A DNA stretch of 64,000 bases from Draconibacterium sp. (GTDB lineage Bacteria; Bacteroidota; Bacteroidia; Bacteroidales; Prolixibacteraceae). Numbering within the stretch: position 1 is the stretch's first letter; every line of letters starts with the position of its first letter. The DNA lies in the NCBI GenBank assembly GCA_016705335.1, contig JADIYN010000029.1:30016-94015 (forward strand). Reading direction: 5' to 3'. Positions 8,680 through 18,696 of the stretch are shown here, one piece after another. The notes below the pieces were generated by a model. That model was not told the DNA's origin. It made no database searches and saw only the letters and a program-made list of their open reading frames with translations. The position numbers were made by a program, and so were the translations under genes.

Positions 8680-10017
8680 TTACAAATATTCTGTAGGAAA
8701 TTTCCAAGGAGCCCGGTATTCAGGAATTGCCAGTCTGGCAGCTTCATCATCGCCAACAATTTTTTCTGTTTTCGGATCGAATTTTATCGAACGCCCCAAT
8801 TTCATCGATAATACACTTAATTCGATTGGCACATCCACTTTCACATGATATTCAGGATTACATGAGGGTTGTTTACGCGATTTGATGCTTTCAACCCATT
8901 CCAGTTCATGTCCTGGAGATGGTGGAATTGACTTTGGAGGAGTTTCCATTCCTTTCATTCTGTCACCTTCGGGCAATAACTGGTGGGTAGAATAATCGGT
9001 TAGCAAAGTACCGTTAACACCATGAAAATATATTCCCAACCTGCGCTGACTTTTTTGCTCGCGTAAAAAATCGAACCCATAACTGTTTGTCAATGAACTC
9101 ATCCATGTCATTGTAAGATTTGGGTAACGCCAGATAACTTCATGATTATCGTAAGCATCACCGTCATCTTTTGTGATATATCTTCCGCCTGTTGCGCTGA
9201 TTTCCGTTGGGTAATCCAAATTAAGCGCCCAAATTGGTAAATCTGTAATATGTGGCGCCATTCCGGGTGTCCATCCACCGCTGAAATCCATCCATGAACC
9301 GTGATAAAATGCATCCTTTACCAAATTTGGGTTAAAAGGCTGCATCCGGGCCGGGCCAACCCACATATCCCAGTCCATTCCTTTTGGAATTTTTTCGGTA
9401 TTAAAACCAAGTCCAACACCATTGGGAGCCTCATTCATTACGAAAAAAGTACGAACAGTAGCAATGTCACCCAAATTTCCGGAGCGAACCAATTCAACCA
9501 TTCTCCGGTAGTGTTCGCTTGCATGAATCTGTGTTCCTATCTGGCACATTACCTTATGCTTTCTTACTGCATTGCGAACGGCCAGACTTTCACCGAGGTG
9601 CATTGTCATTGGTTTTTGCAGATAAATATCCAATCCGGCTTTGGCAGCTTCAACGGCTTGTATTGCATGCCAGTGTGCGGGAGTTGCAATTATTACCGCA
9701 TCAAGACCTTTGTGTTGAATCAGTTCCCTGAAATCGGTGTAACCTGTACAAGTTTCCTTGTACTTCTCAACAACAGGGTCCAACCTTTCCTTCCAAACAT
9801 CGCAAGCCGCAACAACCACAACATCAGGATGGGCTGCAGAAGCAAAAAGATTTTGTTTTCCCAGTCCTCCGCATCCAATTATACCCAGATTTATTTTATC
9901 ACTTGCAGCTGTTTTTCCGCTTAAAAGAGAAGATTTCAGAATAAGTGGCGCTCCAATTGCTGCGACAGAAGTTGTTTTAACAAAATTCCTTCTTGATAGT
10001 GGTGAATTGTTTTTCAT
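8680..10017 (-). CDS. Gfo/Idh/MocA oxidoreductase, Tat-exported
   Basis: Intact, 445 residues. Tat signal SRRNFVKTTSVAAIGAPLIL, then the Rossmann fold GIIGCGGLGKQN, the catalytic Lys in DIYLQKPMTMH, and GPARMQPFNPN/HGSWMDFSGGWTPGMAPHITD in the substrate domain, where the His is a usual catalytic residue. This subgroup acts in the periplasm on free sugars, sugar acids or inositols. It is 19 bases upstream of the next oxidoreductase gene, so the two are likely co-transcribed. The substrate is unknown. Confidence 0.88.
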   Translation of the reverse strand: MKNNSPLSRRNFVKTTSVAAIGAPLILKSSLLSGKTAASDKINLGIIGCGGLGKQNLFASAAHPDVVVVAACDVWKERLDPVVEKYKETCTGYTDFRELIQHKGLDAVIIATPAHWHAIQAVEAAKAGLDIYLQKPMTMHLGESLAVRNAVRKHKVMCQIGTQIHASEHYRRMVELVRSGNLGDIATVRTFFVMNEAPNGVGLGFNTEKIPKGMDWDMWVGPARMQPFNPNLVKDAFYHGSWMDFSGGWTPGMAPHITDLPIWALNLDYPTEISATGGRYITKDDGDAYDNHEVIWRYPNLTMTWMSSLTNSYGFDFLREQKSQRRLGIYFHGVNGTLLTDYSTHQLLPEGDRMKGMETPPKSIPPSPGHELEWVESIKSRKQPSCNPEYHVKVDVPIELSVLSMKLGRSIKFDPKTEKIVGDDEAARLAIPEYRAPWKFPTEYL

Positions 10018-10404
10018 ATTAATATTTAATTATTTTTAAATTTCCATCAGTTTGTTCAGGTATATTTTCTTTTCCAACCATAGTTGATTAAAGATCCATA
10101 TTGTTAATAATCTAATAATGTTTGGGAGTTCCAAGTCATAATCAAAAATTTTTGTATAAGCAGATTAAATAATCAAGAATTTGAACTAACTTTGGCAGAT
10201 CGGTTTTAATCATATAACAATTATTCTAATTGAATTACCTTTTTGGCATTTTTCCATAAATTTAGGAAAGTTTCCCATCTTTTCCTAACATCCTGAGATT
10301 TTTATAATACGCGTCCCACCTCATATTTGCAAACTCATCCGAAAGCTTTCCTCGGTATAAATAATCAACTGATCGGTAACGCAATATTCAAAGAAGCCAA
10401 TTTA
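10018..10404. other. Intergenic region with a coding-like remnant
   Basis: AT-rich next to the oxidoreductase start (10018-10250), where its promoter must lie; no clear -33/-7 pair was found. Bases 10262-10387 (minus) hold a protein-like remnant listed separately. Confidence 0.4.
10262..10387 (-). pseudogene. Protein-like 41-codon remnant, family unknown
   Basis: Open from just after a TGA to a TAA, with composition typical of real protein: it reads YRSVDYLYRGKLSDEF and then RWDAYYKNLRMLGKDGKLS. There is no ATG before codon 22 (an internal Met) and no family I recognise. It probably is the 3' end of a lost gene or of a mobile element. It might instead be a short gene with TTG start at 10384. 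Confidence 0.3.
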
Positions 10405-11736
<1,332 letters not shown>

Positions 11737-11738
11737 TT

Positions 11739-13094
11739 TCAGAATTCAATTTTAATGGTTTCAATTGCGTGATGCCCCAGTTCAAGCTGAATTCCCTGCT
11801 GAATAACTTTTAGCGATTTATCACCTTCCTCAATCAAATTTGTTAAACCGGCACGGCTTGTTTTTCTGAAAGCTTCTAAAGTTACGGTTTTATCTTTTCC
11901 TTCCAAATCGGTAATTCGGAGAACTACATCGTTACTATCTTCAGCTTTTTTTACTGTTGAAATAAAAACAAGCGGTTTATCGGTTTTGAAAAAACTCATG
12001 GATTCGGGTATAGCTGCAGTAGTATAACTATTTTCAGCCCAGGCAGTTTTTAATGTTTCGTTGGCTTGCCGCCCAAAATTTGCCCCATTTTCCCAACCCG
12101 GTTTGTGTGAAGTTATCGAAAATTTGAAATAATGGTCGCCGGTCTGCAGGTATTCGTTTCCTTCCCAATGGCAACTTCGGCGGGAAGCCAGCAAAATTGG
12201 CTGTAACACTTGATTTGGAATGGGATTGTCTGTCGGATCAATCCAATCGGCAACTGCAACCGTGGAACTCATGGTTACTCCAAATTCAGAATTTGAAGAA
12301 CTTATCCAGTTTTCAATTCCGCGCGGATGAAAATCTTTGCACGGAGTTTTGTATCGTTCTCCGGCAGCTCCTTCCATTTCATCCTTACCCACTTCAACCA
12401 CGCCAAACGGAACTTCGTAAGCCACCTGTCCATCAGTCATATTCAATGGCAGCGCCATTCTGTATTCGCGATACAATACACCTTCCCAATTAAGTAAATC
12501 AGTTTCAAAGTCGATTTGTTTTTTGTTATGCCAGAGTTTTATGCGCTGTTCAACAACTGCATTTCTTATTTTCTGCCTGTATTTAAAAGTTGTAAAAACC
12601 GATCCGTTTTCTTCAACTTCCCATTTTGTCTGATAATTTCCGGTTTTATCAAAACCTTCCATGTCGGGTTGCTGTATATCGGCAAATTCACCGGCGCCGT
12701 TTCCTACCGAGCGCATAGTAAATACTTCACCAGCAACGAATTTCCCGGAATTAATCAATTCCTTTTGTAATTCCTTGTCAAAAATTGTCAGCCCGCCATT
12801 TCCAAATTTCAACCTGTAAAACCTGTTTTCAGTTTCATTTTGAAAAGCTTTTTTAGTTTCCTGATTTGCAAGTTTCTGTCCTTTCAAATAATAGGTTTTG
12901 TAACCAATGGAAGGAATATTTTCAGCCAGAAAATTCAGGTCTGCCTTTTTAAGCGATCCATCCGGGTATTTTACAATATTCATTAACTGAACGTCACATT
13001 TTTTTTCTTCAAAATCAGTCAATTCTATCCAAAAAGCCTGTGATTTTTCAAAATTCACTTCCAGAGAAACAGGGTCTGTTCGTTCCATGTTCAT
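11739..13094 (-). CDS. GH38 alpha-mannosidase-like protein, C-terminal part (frameshifted gene)
   Basis: About 450 residues forming the beta-sandwich C-terminal region of GH38 proteins, including GYKTYYLKGQK and a last domain ending LELGHHAIETIKIEF, the usual end of the family. It is joined to the middle piece near 13120, where KKGRPFVVFNS precedes MNMERTD in the correct frame. The stop is 2 bases from the next gene's start, so the PmoA-family gene is translationally close and probably in the same operon. Confidence 0.82.
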   Translation of the reverse strand: MNMERTDPVSLEVNFEKSQAFWIELTDFEEKKCDVQLMNIVKYPDGSLKKADLNFLAENIPSIGYKTYYLKGQKLANQETKKAFQNETENRFYRLKFGNGGLTIFDKELQKELINSGKFVAGEVFTMRSVGNGAGEFADIQQPDMEGFDKTGNYQTKWEVEENGSVFTTFKYRQKIRNAVVEQRIKLWHNKKQIDFETDLLNWEGVLYREYRMALPLNMTDGQVAYEVPFGVVEVGKDEMEGAAGERYKTPCKDFHPRGIENWISSSNSEFGVTMSSTVAVADWIDPTDNPIPNQVLQPILLASRRSCHWEGNEYLQTGDHYFKFSITSHKPGWENGANFGRQANETLKTAWAENSYTTAAIPESMSFFKTDKPLVFISTVKKAEDSNDVVLRITDLEGKDKTVTLEAFRKTSRAGLTNLIEEGDKSLKVIQQGIQLELGHHAIETIKIEF

Positions 13095-13125
13095 GCTGTT
13101 AAAAACTACAAACGGCCTGCCTTTT

Positions 13126-13629
13126 TTAGTCAGTTTTTACCGAAGATGCAATTTCATTCAAATTTTTCTCCAGAATTTTTTCGGCTTCTGCTTTTGCAAA
13201 TTCGTATTTACTTTGAAAATATGCATCGGTAATATCGCCGTGTTTTCCGCCCCAGCCGTGGTCGGGATAGATTTTTGCCTCCCACGCATTTCGCAATTCA
13301 GTTTCAGGATAATTTACAAAAGTGCCTTTTACAAGTGCATTGGCAGTGGCAAATTTTTCAGCCTGCGTTAACAGAATATCTCCCTCGCGGCTTGTTTTTA
13401 TTGCTTTTTGGTGCGAGGGACCATGAATATATAACCACACTGCCGGCCGCTCACCTCTGATATTTATCAGATTCGGGTTTTCAGCTGCAAGTGATTCAAA
13501 AAACTCAGGAGTTGAAGCAATTTCAAAACCGGGCAATTTTACAGGAACATATTCCCCTTTTGCGTTCTGAAGTTCATCAATTTTTTCCCATTGTTTTATC
13601 AATTGCGAATAATCCTTTGCAGGACTCAT
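13126..13629 (-). CDS. GH38 alpha-mannosidase-like protein, middle part
   Basis: Carries the end of the catalytic barrel and the helical bundle of GH38: LPLLSDWDMSP-like entry (just before the apparent start), PAVWLYIHGPSHQ and an Asp/His-rich DHGWGGKHGD. Frameshifts flank it near 13680 and near 13120. Confidence 0.78.
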   Translation of the reverse strand: MSPAKDYSQLIKQWEKIDELQNAKGEYVPVKLPGFEIASTPEFFESLAAENPNLINIRGERPAVWLYIHGPSHQKAIKTSREGDILLTQAEKFATANALVKGTFVNYPETELRNAWEAKIYPDHGWGGKHGDITDAYFQSKYEFAKAEAEKILEKNLNEIASSVKTD

Positions 13630-13652
13630 GTCCCAGTCGGAAAGTAGCGGAA

Positions 13653-14525
13653 TTACCGGTGATTTGGTTTCCGGAGAGTAATATTTTCCCAGTCCAGCGA
13701 ACTTGTTGCCAGAAACTGAGCAGCTTCATGAAAATTTTTCTGTAAGGGCTGAAATGCGTTTCCATAGTGGCCGGGTGTAAAAGCTACAACCGAAGAACCA
13801 TCGGGACTTGACCATCGGTACAAACCACGTTCGTGGCGGCTCATCATCATGTATTTTGTCCCGGCTTTGCTCATCATTTGCATCATTTGCAACGTACGAC
13901 CCGGTACATCTTCATTCCAGTAAACATTGGCAGTATAACCAAATTCATCTTTCAGCCATTTTGCACCGAAATAAAATTGACGGGCCAATGCTTCCCCCGA
14001 ATACATTTCTTCGTAGGGTTGAATATAAGTTGACCCACATGAAATCCTGCCGTCCAGCAACATTCGTTTTACAAGCTCTTTTTTATCGGGATGGCGTTCG
14101 ATAAACTCTTTGATCATCAGCGCATCCTCAACATCAAAACGGTAATTTTCATCTTTTTGGGCAAGTTCAAACAGAGGTGAAAACAACATTGTATCACGCT
14201 CAACCACACATTTTTCGGGCGAATCCATCCAGGCAATATCCTGGTGGCTTGAATTCATCAAATAAATTTTCCCTTTTGCCAGATTTGATTCGGAAAGTTT
14301 TAGCAAGCTGCTAACCGTTTTTGGTTTGTAATTGCGTTTTGCGGTAAGTTCAGTTTTCCCGTTAACTATTTTCGATTCGTTAAACAATACAGAATTAGCA
14401 AGCAAACGTGTGGTTTGAAACGGTTCTCCCAGCGATTTCACAACAAAAACTTCGCCTTTGGAATCGTTCAAATAAAAAGGTTTGTTTTTTGCCGAAAGAG
14501 GTAGAACAAATTCACTTTCTGCCAT
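13653..14525 (-). CDS. GH38 alpha-mannosidase-like protein, catalytic-domain part
   Basis: Contains the start of the (beta/alpha) catalytic domain: MNSSHQDIAWMDSPEKC, with the His-x-Asp metal-site pattern of GH38, then SGEALARQFYFGAKW and NEDVPGRTLQMMQMMSKAG, and YMMMSRHERGLYRWSSPDG. These blocks are recognisable GH38 motifs. The stretch GSTYIQPYEEMYSGE, where classical alpha-mannosidases have the nucleophile Asp, has no Asp in my hand alignment, so activity may differ. The gene encodes an exported enzyme acting on alpha-mannose-type glycans or a related sugar. Confidence 0.8.
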   Translation of the reverse strand: MAESEFVLPLSAKNKPFYLNDSKGEVFVVKSLGEPFQTTRLLANSVLFNESKIVNGKTELTAKRNYKPKTVSSLLKLSESNLAKGKIYLMNSSHQDIAWMDSPEKCVVERDTMLFSPLFELAQKDENYRFDVEDALMIKEFIERHPDKKELVKRMLLDGRISCGSTYIQPYEEMYSGEALARQFYFGAKWLKDEFGYTANVYWNEDVPGRTLQMMQMMSKAGTKYMMMSRHERGLYRWSSPDGSSVVAFTPGHYGNAFQPLQKNFHEAAQFLATSSLDWENITLRKPNHR

Positions 14526-14539
14526 TCCGTTTTTTTCTT

Positions 14540-15277
14540 TTAACAGTATTTTTGTGTTGAATTACCTGAAATACAGGTTAATTGTTTCCCGGCAAAATAA
14601 GGCAGAGCAACGACTGTTGCTTTCAGGTTTTTGGCAGTTTCTTCAAAAGTCAGATTCATTAAAATATCGTGTTCAACCGAATTTTGAAGAAACGACAGTG
14701 CATCGGTCGCCTGATAAACAATCAGCCAGGTGTTACTTCCGGCAGCGTGCCCGTTGATTTTAATTATCTGTGAATCAACGGGTTTTAACCAGCTCTTTGG
14801 GGCAATTAAATACATATATCCGTGTGCATCTCCGTTTGAGTCTGTTTCAACTGTTACGAATGACAGTTTGCCTCCATCCACAGTTTCAATCTCCCAGTTT
14901 TTCTTTGTTGTTGTGGGAATTTCAAAACGTTTTTCGCCATTCAGATAAACGTCGAAAACAAACATGTCAGAAGTGAGATCAAAAGCGGCAATCCATAAAA
15001 AACCAGCCTCGTTTTGCGACAAGTTCCCTGGTACTTTTGCAGTTTCCCATTCTATCTCCATTTTGCCGTCTGTGCAACGGGTTAACAATGATTCCGAAAC
15101 ATCACTTCGGAAACTTGAATACTCAAATTCATTTCCACCTATGTTATTTTGAAATCCCTCAACCCAGTTTGCTGATTTTCCTGCCAATTCGAGAACAGGT
15201 TTTTGATCATCCTGGGCATTTAAATTAAATCCTGAGAGGAACAGGCACAATGCAATTGTTATTAATTTTAGTTTCAT
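14540..15277 (-). CDS. GH38 alpha-mannosidase-like protein, N-terminal part with signal peptide
   Basis: Starts MKLKLITIALCLFLSGFNLNAQ, a Sec signal with a cleavage site before QDD. The next 220 residues are a beta-rich N-terminal domain that precedes the GH38 barrel in this long subfamily; they carry no motif I recognise. Near 14555 the frame shifts to STKILLKEKNG and continues in the next piece. Restored protein is about 1170 residues. A heptamer tandem repeat lies 27 bases upstream of the start. Confidence 0.72.
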   Translation of the reverse strand: MKLKLITIALCLFLSGFNLNAQDDQKPVLELAGKSANWVEGFQNNIGGNEFEYSSFRSDVSESLLTRCTDGKMEIEWETAKVPGNLSQNEAGFLWIAAFDLTSDMFVFDVYLNGEKRFEIPTTTKKNWEIETVDGGKLSFVTVETDSNGDAHGYMYLIAPKSWLKPVDSQIIKINGHAAGSNTWLIVYQATDALSFLQNSVEHDILMNLTFEETAKNLKATVVALPYFAGKQLTCISGNSTQKYC

Positions 15278-15303
15278 AATTTATAAGTTTAAAGTTCCGG
15301 GTT

Positions 15304-15359
15304 CAAAGTTTAAAGTTTAAAGTTTAAAGTTTAAAGTTTAAAGTATGAAGTATAAAGTA
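15304..15359. repeat. Heptamer tandem repeat (TAAAGTT)n
   Basis: Eight consecutive 7-base units starting with CAAAGTT, then four exact TAAAGTT, then three variants (TAAAGTA, TGAAGTA, TAAAGTA). It lies in the leader of the GH38 gene. Such repeats can change length by slippage. Confidence 0.9.
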
Positions 15360-15385
15360 TAATTATACTGCCTCCAAAATTCACG

Positions 15386-15425
15386 CATTCATTCATTCAT
15401 TCATTCATTCATTCATTCACTCACT
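15386..15425. repeat. Tetranucleotide repeat (CATT)8(CACT)2
   Basis: Eight exact CATT units followed by two CACT units, between the epimerase stop and the GH38 start. It is a slippage-prone microsatellite, uncommon in Bacteroidota spacers. Confidence 0.9.
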
Positions 15426-15431
15426 ACTAAC

Positions 15432-16685
15432 TCACACATTCCTCTTCTCAATCCGTGCAATCAACTCCATCATCGCCCGACCGTTGTGGTAGGGGCATTT
15501 CCAGGGATCGATTTTCCAGTCGTTTCGGTAATACGGTGACGGGTCGTTTTCAGGTTCAACCAAATATGGAATACCCAACCTGTTTACTTTGGTAAACCAT
15601 TCCCCATTTTCGTGGTCGATAACATGTTTGTCGATAAAATTCCATGAAAGTTTTAGTTTTTCCCAATATTTTGTGTTGTCAGTCAATTCAAACCCGTTCA
15701 TAAAAGCTACCAAAGTTTCGGCTTGCGGCCACCAGTGTTTGTTTGTGCGCAAGTGGCTGCCAAAACGTGTGGATTCAAGGAATAATCCTCCATCTTTATC
15801 AACGCCAACCCGGTCAACTGCATCGAGCATTTTTACAGTAAGAGGTTTCATTTGGGCGATAATTTCCCTGTCGTTTAAAATTTCGGCGGCTTCCCAAAGC
15901 AACCACGACGCTTCAATATCATGACCAAAAGAACAAATACCTTTTGAAGATTCAGCTTCATTAAAATCCTCATCAAAGAAAATCCCGAGATGCCCTGTTG
16001 AACGGATAATTTTACCCATAAAAAGTTGCATCAATTCTTTTAAACGATTTCCGGCCAATTCATTTTTTGAGACTTTGTAAAACGCGGCATACGATTCAAG
16101 GATATGCAGGTGTGTATTCATTGAACGCGGTTCGTTGTTATCGGCCATTCGGTTTTCGCCATAAAGTTGCCATTCGCGCGTAAATGCCTCAAAATAACCG
16201 GGATTACCGGTAACTTTTGTTTTCTCCTCCAAAAAATCAAAATAATCATTTATTAGTTTTTTAATTTCAGAAGTTGTTCTGAGTTCGTAATATTTGCTCA
16301 AAGAATACAATACAAAAGCCTGAGCATAAGTATGTTTAATTGTATCGAGCGGTTGATTGTCTGAATCGATACTCATAAAATACCCACCAAATTTTTTGTC
16401 GGCAAAATCTTCCTGCAAAACGTTAAAAGCTTTGTCCGCAATTTCAGCATAAGTTTCATTTTTAAACTGAATTGCAGCTTGTGAAAATGTCCACAAAATG
16501 CGTGCGTTTAGTACACACGATTTGGGTGCGCCTGAAACCGGATTTCCTTTCAAATCAGCAGCGCCGTAAAACCCGTGCCCATTCCGCTCAACTCCATATT
16601 TCATCCAGAATGGCAAAATGTTTTCATGTAATTCTTTGCTGAACTTTGTTTGAAAAAGCTTCAATTCGTCGGTAAATTTTTGCAT
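15432..16685 (-). CDS. AGE-family sugar 2-epimerase (mannobiose/cellobiose 2-epimerase-like)
   Basis: Intact, 417 residues, no signal peptide, so cytoplasmic. The (alpha/alpha)6 barrel of N-acylglucosamine 2-epimerases is recognisable from FWMKYGVERNGHGFYGAADLKG, the repeated His/Arg-rich barrel edges (NTHLHILESYAAFYKV, SFGHDIEASWLLWEAAE) and EWFTKVNRLG near the end; His residues in these blocks are the usual catalytic bases. The enzyme probably epimerises a mannose- or glucose-ended disaccharide at C2. It is upstream of the GH38 and PmoA-family genes on the same strand and fits a mannose-type glycan module. Confidence 0.85.
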   Translation of the reverse strand: MQKFTDELKLFQTKFSKELHENILPFWMKYGVERNGHGFYGAADLKGNPVSGAPKSCVLNARILWTFSQAAIQFKNETYAEIADKAFNVLQEDFADKKFGGYFMSIDSDNQPLDTIKHTYAQAFVLYSLSKYYELRTTSEIKKLINDYFDFLEEKTKVTGNPGYFEAFTREWQLYGENRMADNNEPRSMNTHLHILESYAAFYKVSKNELAGNRLKELMQLFMGKIIRSTGHLGIFFDEDFNEAESSKGICSFGHDIEASWLLWEAAEILNDREIIAQMKPLTVKMLDAVDRVGVDKDGGLFLESTRFGSHLRTNKHWWPQAETLVAFMNGFELTDNTKYWEKLKLSWNFIDKHVIDHENGEWFTKVNRLGIPYLVEPENDPSPYYRNDWKIDPWKCPYHNGRAMMELIARIEKRNV

Positions 16686-16763
16686 GGTTTTTATTTTTCA
16701 ATAAAGTAACCTTTTTGTAAAATAAAAAGATACCATTATATTGCACTGAAAGATTTTATAAAA

Positions 16764-17150
16764 ATGCATTTTTTCTATTCTAAAACAGATCATGATGCCA
16801 GCAGTGCTGGACTACTCGAAGAATTTGAATTTATCAATGATTTCGGGTTTGAGGAATATAAGGATATTCGACAGAAACCGTTAGGACTTCATTACAACGA
16901 AGGCATCGAAATTTGTTACGTTACCAAAGGCCGCTACGAATGGGTAGTTGGAGATAAAAGCTTCCTGCTTTTTCCGGGCGACGGTTTTATAACCTGTCCG
17001 TGGCAAAAACATGGCAGCCCGCGTGAAGTGGTTGATTTGGGCGAGATTTACTGGATTGTCATCAAACCAAAAAACTTTATTAATAATGGCGGTTTTGAAG
17101 CTTCAAAAAGCACATATTCTCAGAATCCTTTTTATTGCACTGAAAAATGA
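16764..17150 (+). CDS. AraC-family regulator, N-terminal sensing part (frameshifted gene)
   Basis: The cupin-type ligand domain of an AraC regulator: GIEICYVTKGRYEWVVGDKSF, a Pro-Gly-Asp loop (LFPGDGFITCPWQKHG) and EIYWIVIKP. It ends early because GAAAAATGA lacks one A near 17144; with it, YCTEKNEIDNKEFG continues into the next piece. Confidence 0.85.
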   Translation: MHFFYSKTDHDASSAGLLEEFEFINDFGFEEYKDIRQKPLGLHYNEGIEICYVTKGRYEWVVGDKSFLLFPGDGFITCPWQKHGSPREVVDLGEIYWIVIKPKNFINNGGFEASKSTYSQNPFYCTEK

Positions 17151-17586
17151 AATCGATAACAAAGAGTTTGGCTATTATCAACGCATCTGCAACCTCGTGG
17201 AAGAATTTTTGCTTGAATCGGTAAGAATTATTCAAAGCCGTGAAAGTCAAATTATCAGAAATCAAAACTGGTTTTCGAAATTTGAAGCTTTATTAACAGG
17301 AAATCTTTCGAAAAAATGGACGCTGGAAGAAATGGCAAAAAGAAACAAGGTAGGAATCACCACATTAACCCAGTTGGTTAAAGAAAACACAGGTTATACA
17401 CCTGCCAATTACCTTATTTACCTTCGACTTGAAAATGCAAAACGATTGCTTTCGGATTCAGATAAAAAACTAACCGAAATAGCTTTTGATTGCGGATTTT
17501 ATTCATCGCAACATTTTTCATCCACATTTTCGAAATGGGTGGGGAAAACACCACTTTTATATCGTACACTTTTAAAAACAAAATAA
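17011..17586 (+). CDS. AraC-family regulator, C-terminal DNA-binding part
   Basis: Real protein in this frame begins around 17148 (NEIDNKEFGYYQ). The last 100 residues are two helix-turn-helix motifs of the AraC type: WTLEEMAKRNKVGITTLTQLVKE and KLTEIAFDCGFYSSQHFSSTF, ending FSKWVGKTPLLYR. The regulator is transcribed away from the epimerase gene (78-base spacer) and just upstream of the sulfatase, so it likely responds to a sugar and controls one or both of them. Confidence 0.87.
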   Translation: MAARVKWLIWARFTGLSSNQKTLLIMAVLKLQKAHILRILFIALKNEIDNKEFGYYQRICNLVEEFLLESVRIIQSRESQIIRNQNWFSKFEALLTGNLSKKWTLEEMAKRNKVGITTLTQLVKENTGYTPANYLIYLRLENAKRLLSDSDKKLTEIAFDCGFYSSQHFSSTFSKWVGKTPLLYRTLLKTK

Positions 17587-17588
17587 AA

Positions 17589-18611
17589 ATGAAATCAATA
17601 ATTACAGCATTCTTTGTTTTATTCAGTTTGATAGCTTTTTCTCAAAATGAAAACAAAAAGCCTAATATTATTTTCTTTTTGGTTGACGATATGGGATGGC
17701 AGGAAACTTCGGTTCCGTTTTGGACTGAAAAAACAGAATTGAACAAGCGTTATAAAACTCCGGCCATGGAAACGCTGGCGGCAAAAGGCATGAAATTCAC
17801 GCAGGCATACGCATGTCCGCTTTGTTCGCCCACACGCGTAAGTTTAATGACCGGAATGAATGCCGCCCGCCACGCAGTAACCAACTGGACATTGCGCAAA
17901 AATGTTTCACCTGATAACATGCACAAAATTCTTGAAATTCCGGAATGGAATGTAAACGGACTTAGTCCGGTTGATAGAGTTGAAAATACATATGTAGCCA
18001 AAACCCTGCCCATGTATTTGCGTGAAGCCGGTTATAAAACCATACATGCCGGAAAAGCGCACTGGGGAGCACAAACTACTCCCGGGGAAAATCCGCTAAA
18101 CCTTGGATTTGATGTAAACATTGCCGGACATTGTGCAGGTGGGCCGGGTTCATACTGGGGATTAAAAAATTTCAGCGCAGAATGGCGGAACGGAGATACA
18201 ATCTGGAATGTGCCCGGACTTGAAAAATACCTGGGGAAAGACATTTACCTGACCGAGGCGCTGACAATTGAAGCACTTGCAGAAATGGAAAAAGCAGTTG
18301 CCGAAACAAAACCATTTTATTTGTACATGTCACATTACGCCATTCATGCTCCGTGGGAAAAAGATGACAGATTCTATCAAAAATATATCGATATCGGGTT
18401 AACGGAATTTGAAGCCACTTATGCTTCGATGATTGAAGGAATGGATAAATCGTTGGGTGATATTATGGCAAAAGTCAAGGAGTTGGGAATCGAAAAAACA
18501 CAATTATCATTTTTATGTCAGACAATGGTTCGCCATCACAATGCCCGCAAAATTATCCTTTACGTAGTCATAAAATCAGTCCTTACGAAGGTGGAATACG
18601 CGACCCGATGA
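17589..18611 (+). CDS. Sulfatase (FGly type), N-terminal part of a frameshifted gene
   Basis: Starts MKSIITAFFVLFSLIAFSQ, a Sec signal, 2 bases after the regulator's stop. The formylglycine signature CxPxR is present as PLCSPTRVSLMTG with the preceding metal site LVDDMGWQ. The enzyme removes sulfate esters from a carbohydrate in the periplasm or outside, and needs an anSME maturase not in this window. The end of this piece is out of frame after about 18505 (KTQLSFLCQ); the correct frame reads IIIFMSDNGSPSQ, then YEGGIRDPMIVYWPG, up to about 18660. Confidence 0.86.
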   Translation: MKSIITAFFVLFSLIAFSQNENKKPNIIFFLVDDMGWQETSVPFWTEKTELNKRYKTPAMETLAAKGMKFTQAYACPLCSPTRVSLMTGMNAARHAVTNWTLRKNVSPDNMHKILEIPEWNVNGLSPVDRVENTYVAKTLPMYLREAGYKTIHAGKAHWGAQTTPGENPLNLGFDVNIAGHCAGGPGSYWGLKNFSAEWRNGDTIWNVPGLEKYLGKDIYLTEALTIEALAEMEKAVAETKPFYLYMSHYAIHAPWEKDDRFYQKYIDIGLTEFEATYASMIEGMDKSLGDIMAKVKELGIEKTQLSFLCQTMVRHHNARKIILYVVIKSVLTKVEYATR

Positions 18612-18696
18612 TTGTTTACTGGCCGGGGATTACAGCATCCGGAAGCGATCAAATATACCTCTGATTATTGAAGATTTTTTTCCTTCAATACTTGAA

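Noticed and set aside
15304..15425. CRISPR-like array
   Set aside because: Units are 7 and 4 bases with no spacers; simple tandem repeats.
17490..17588. Upstream extension of the sulfatase to 17490
   Set aside because: It overlaps the regulator's DNA-binding helices in another frame, and MKSIITAFF at 17589 is a normal signal peptide start.
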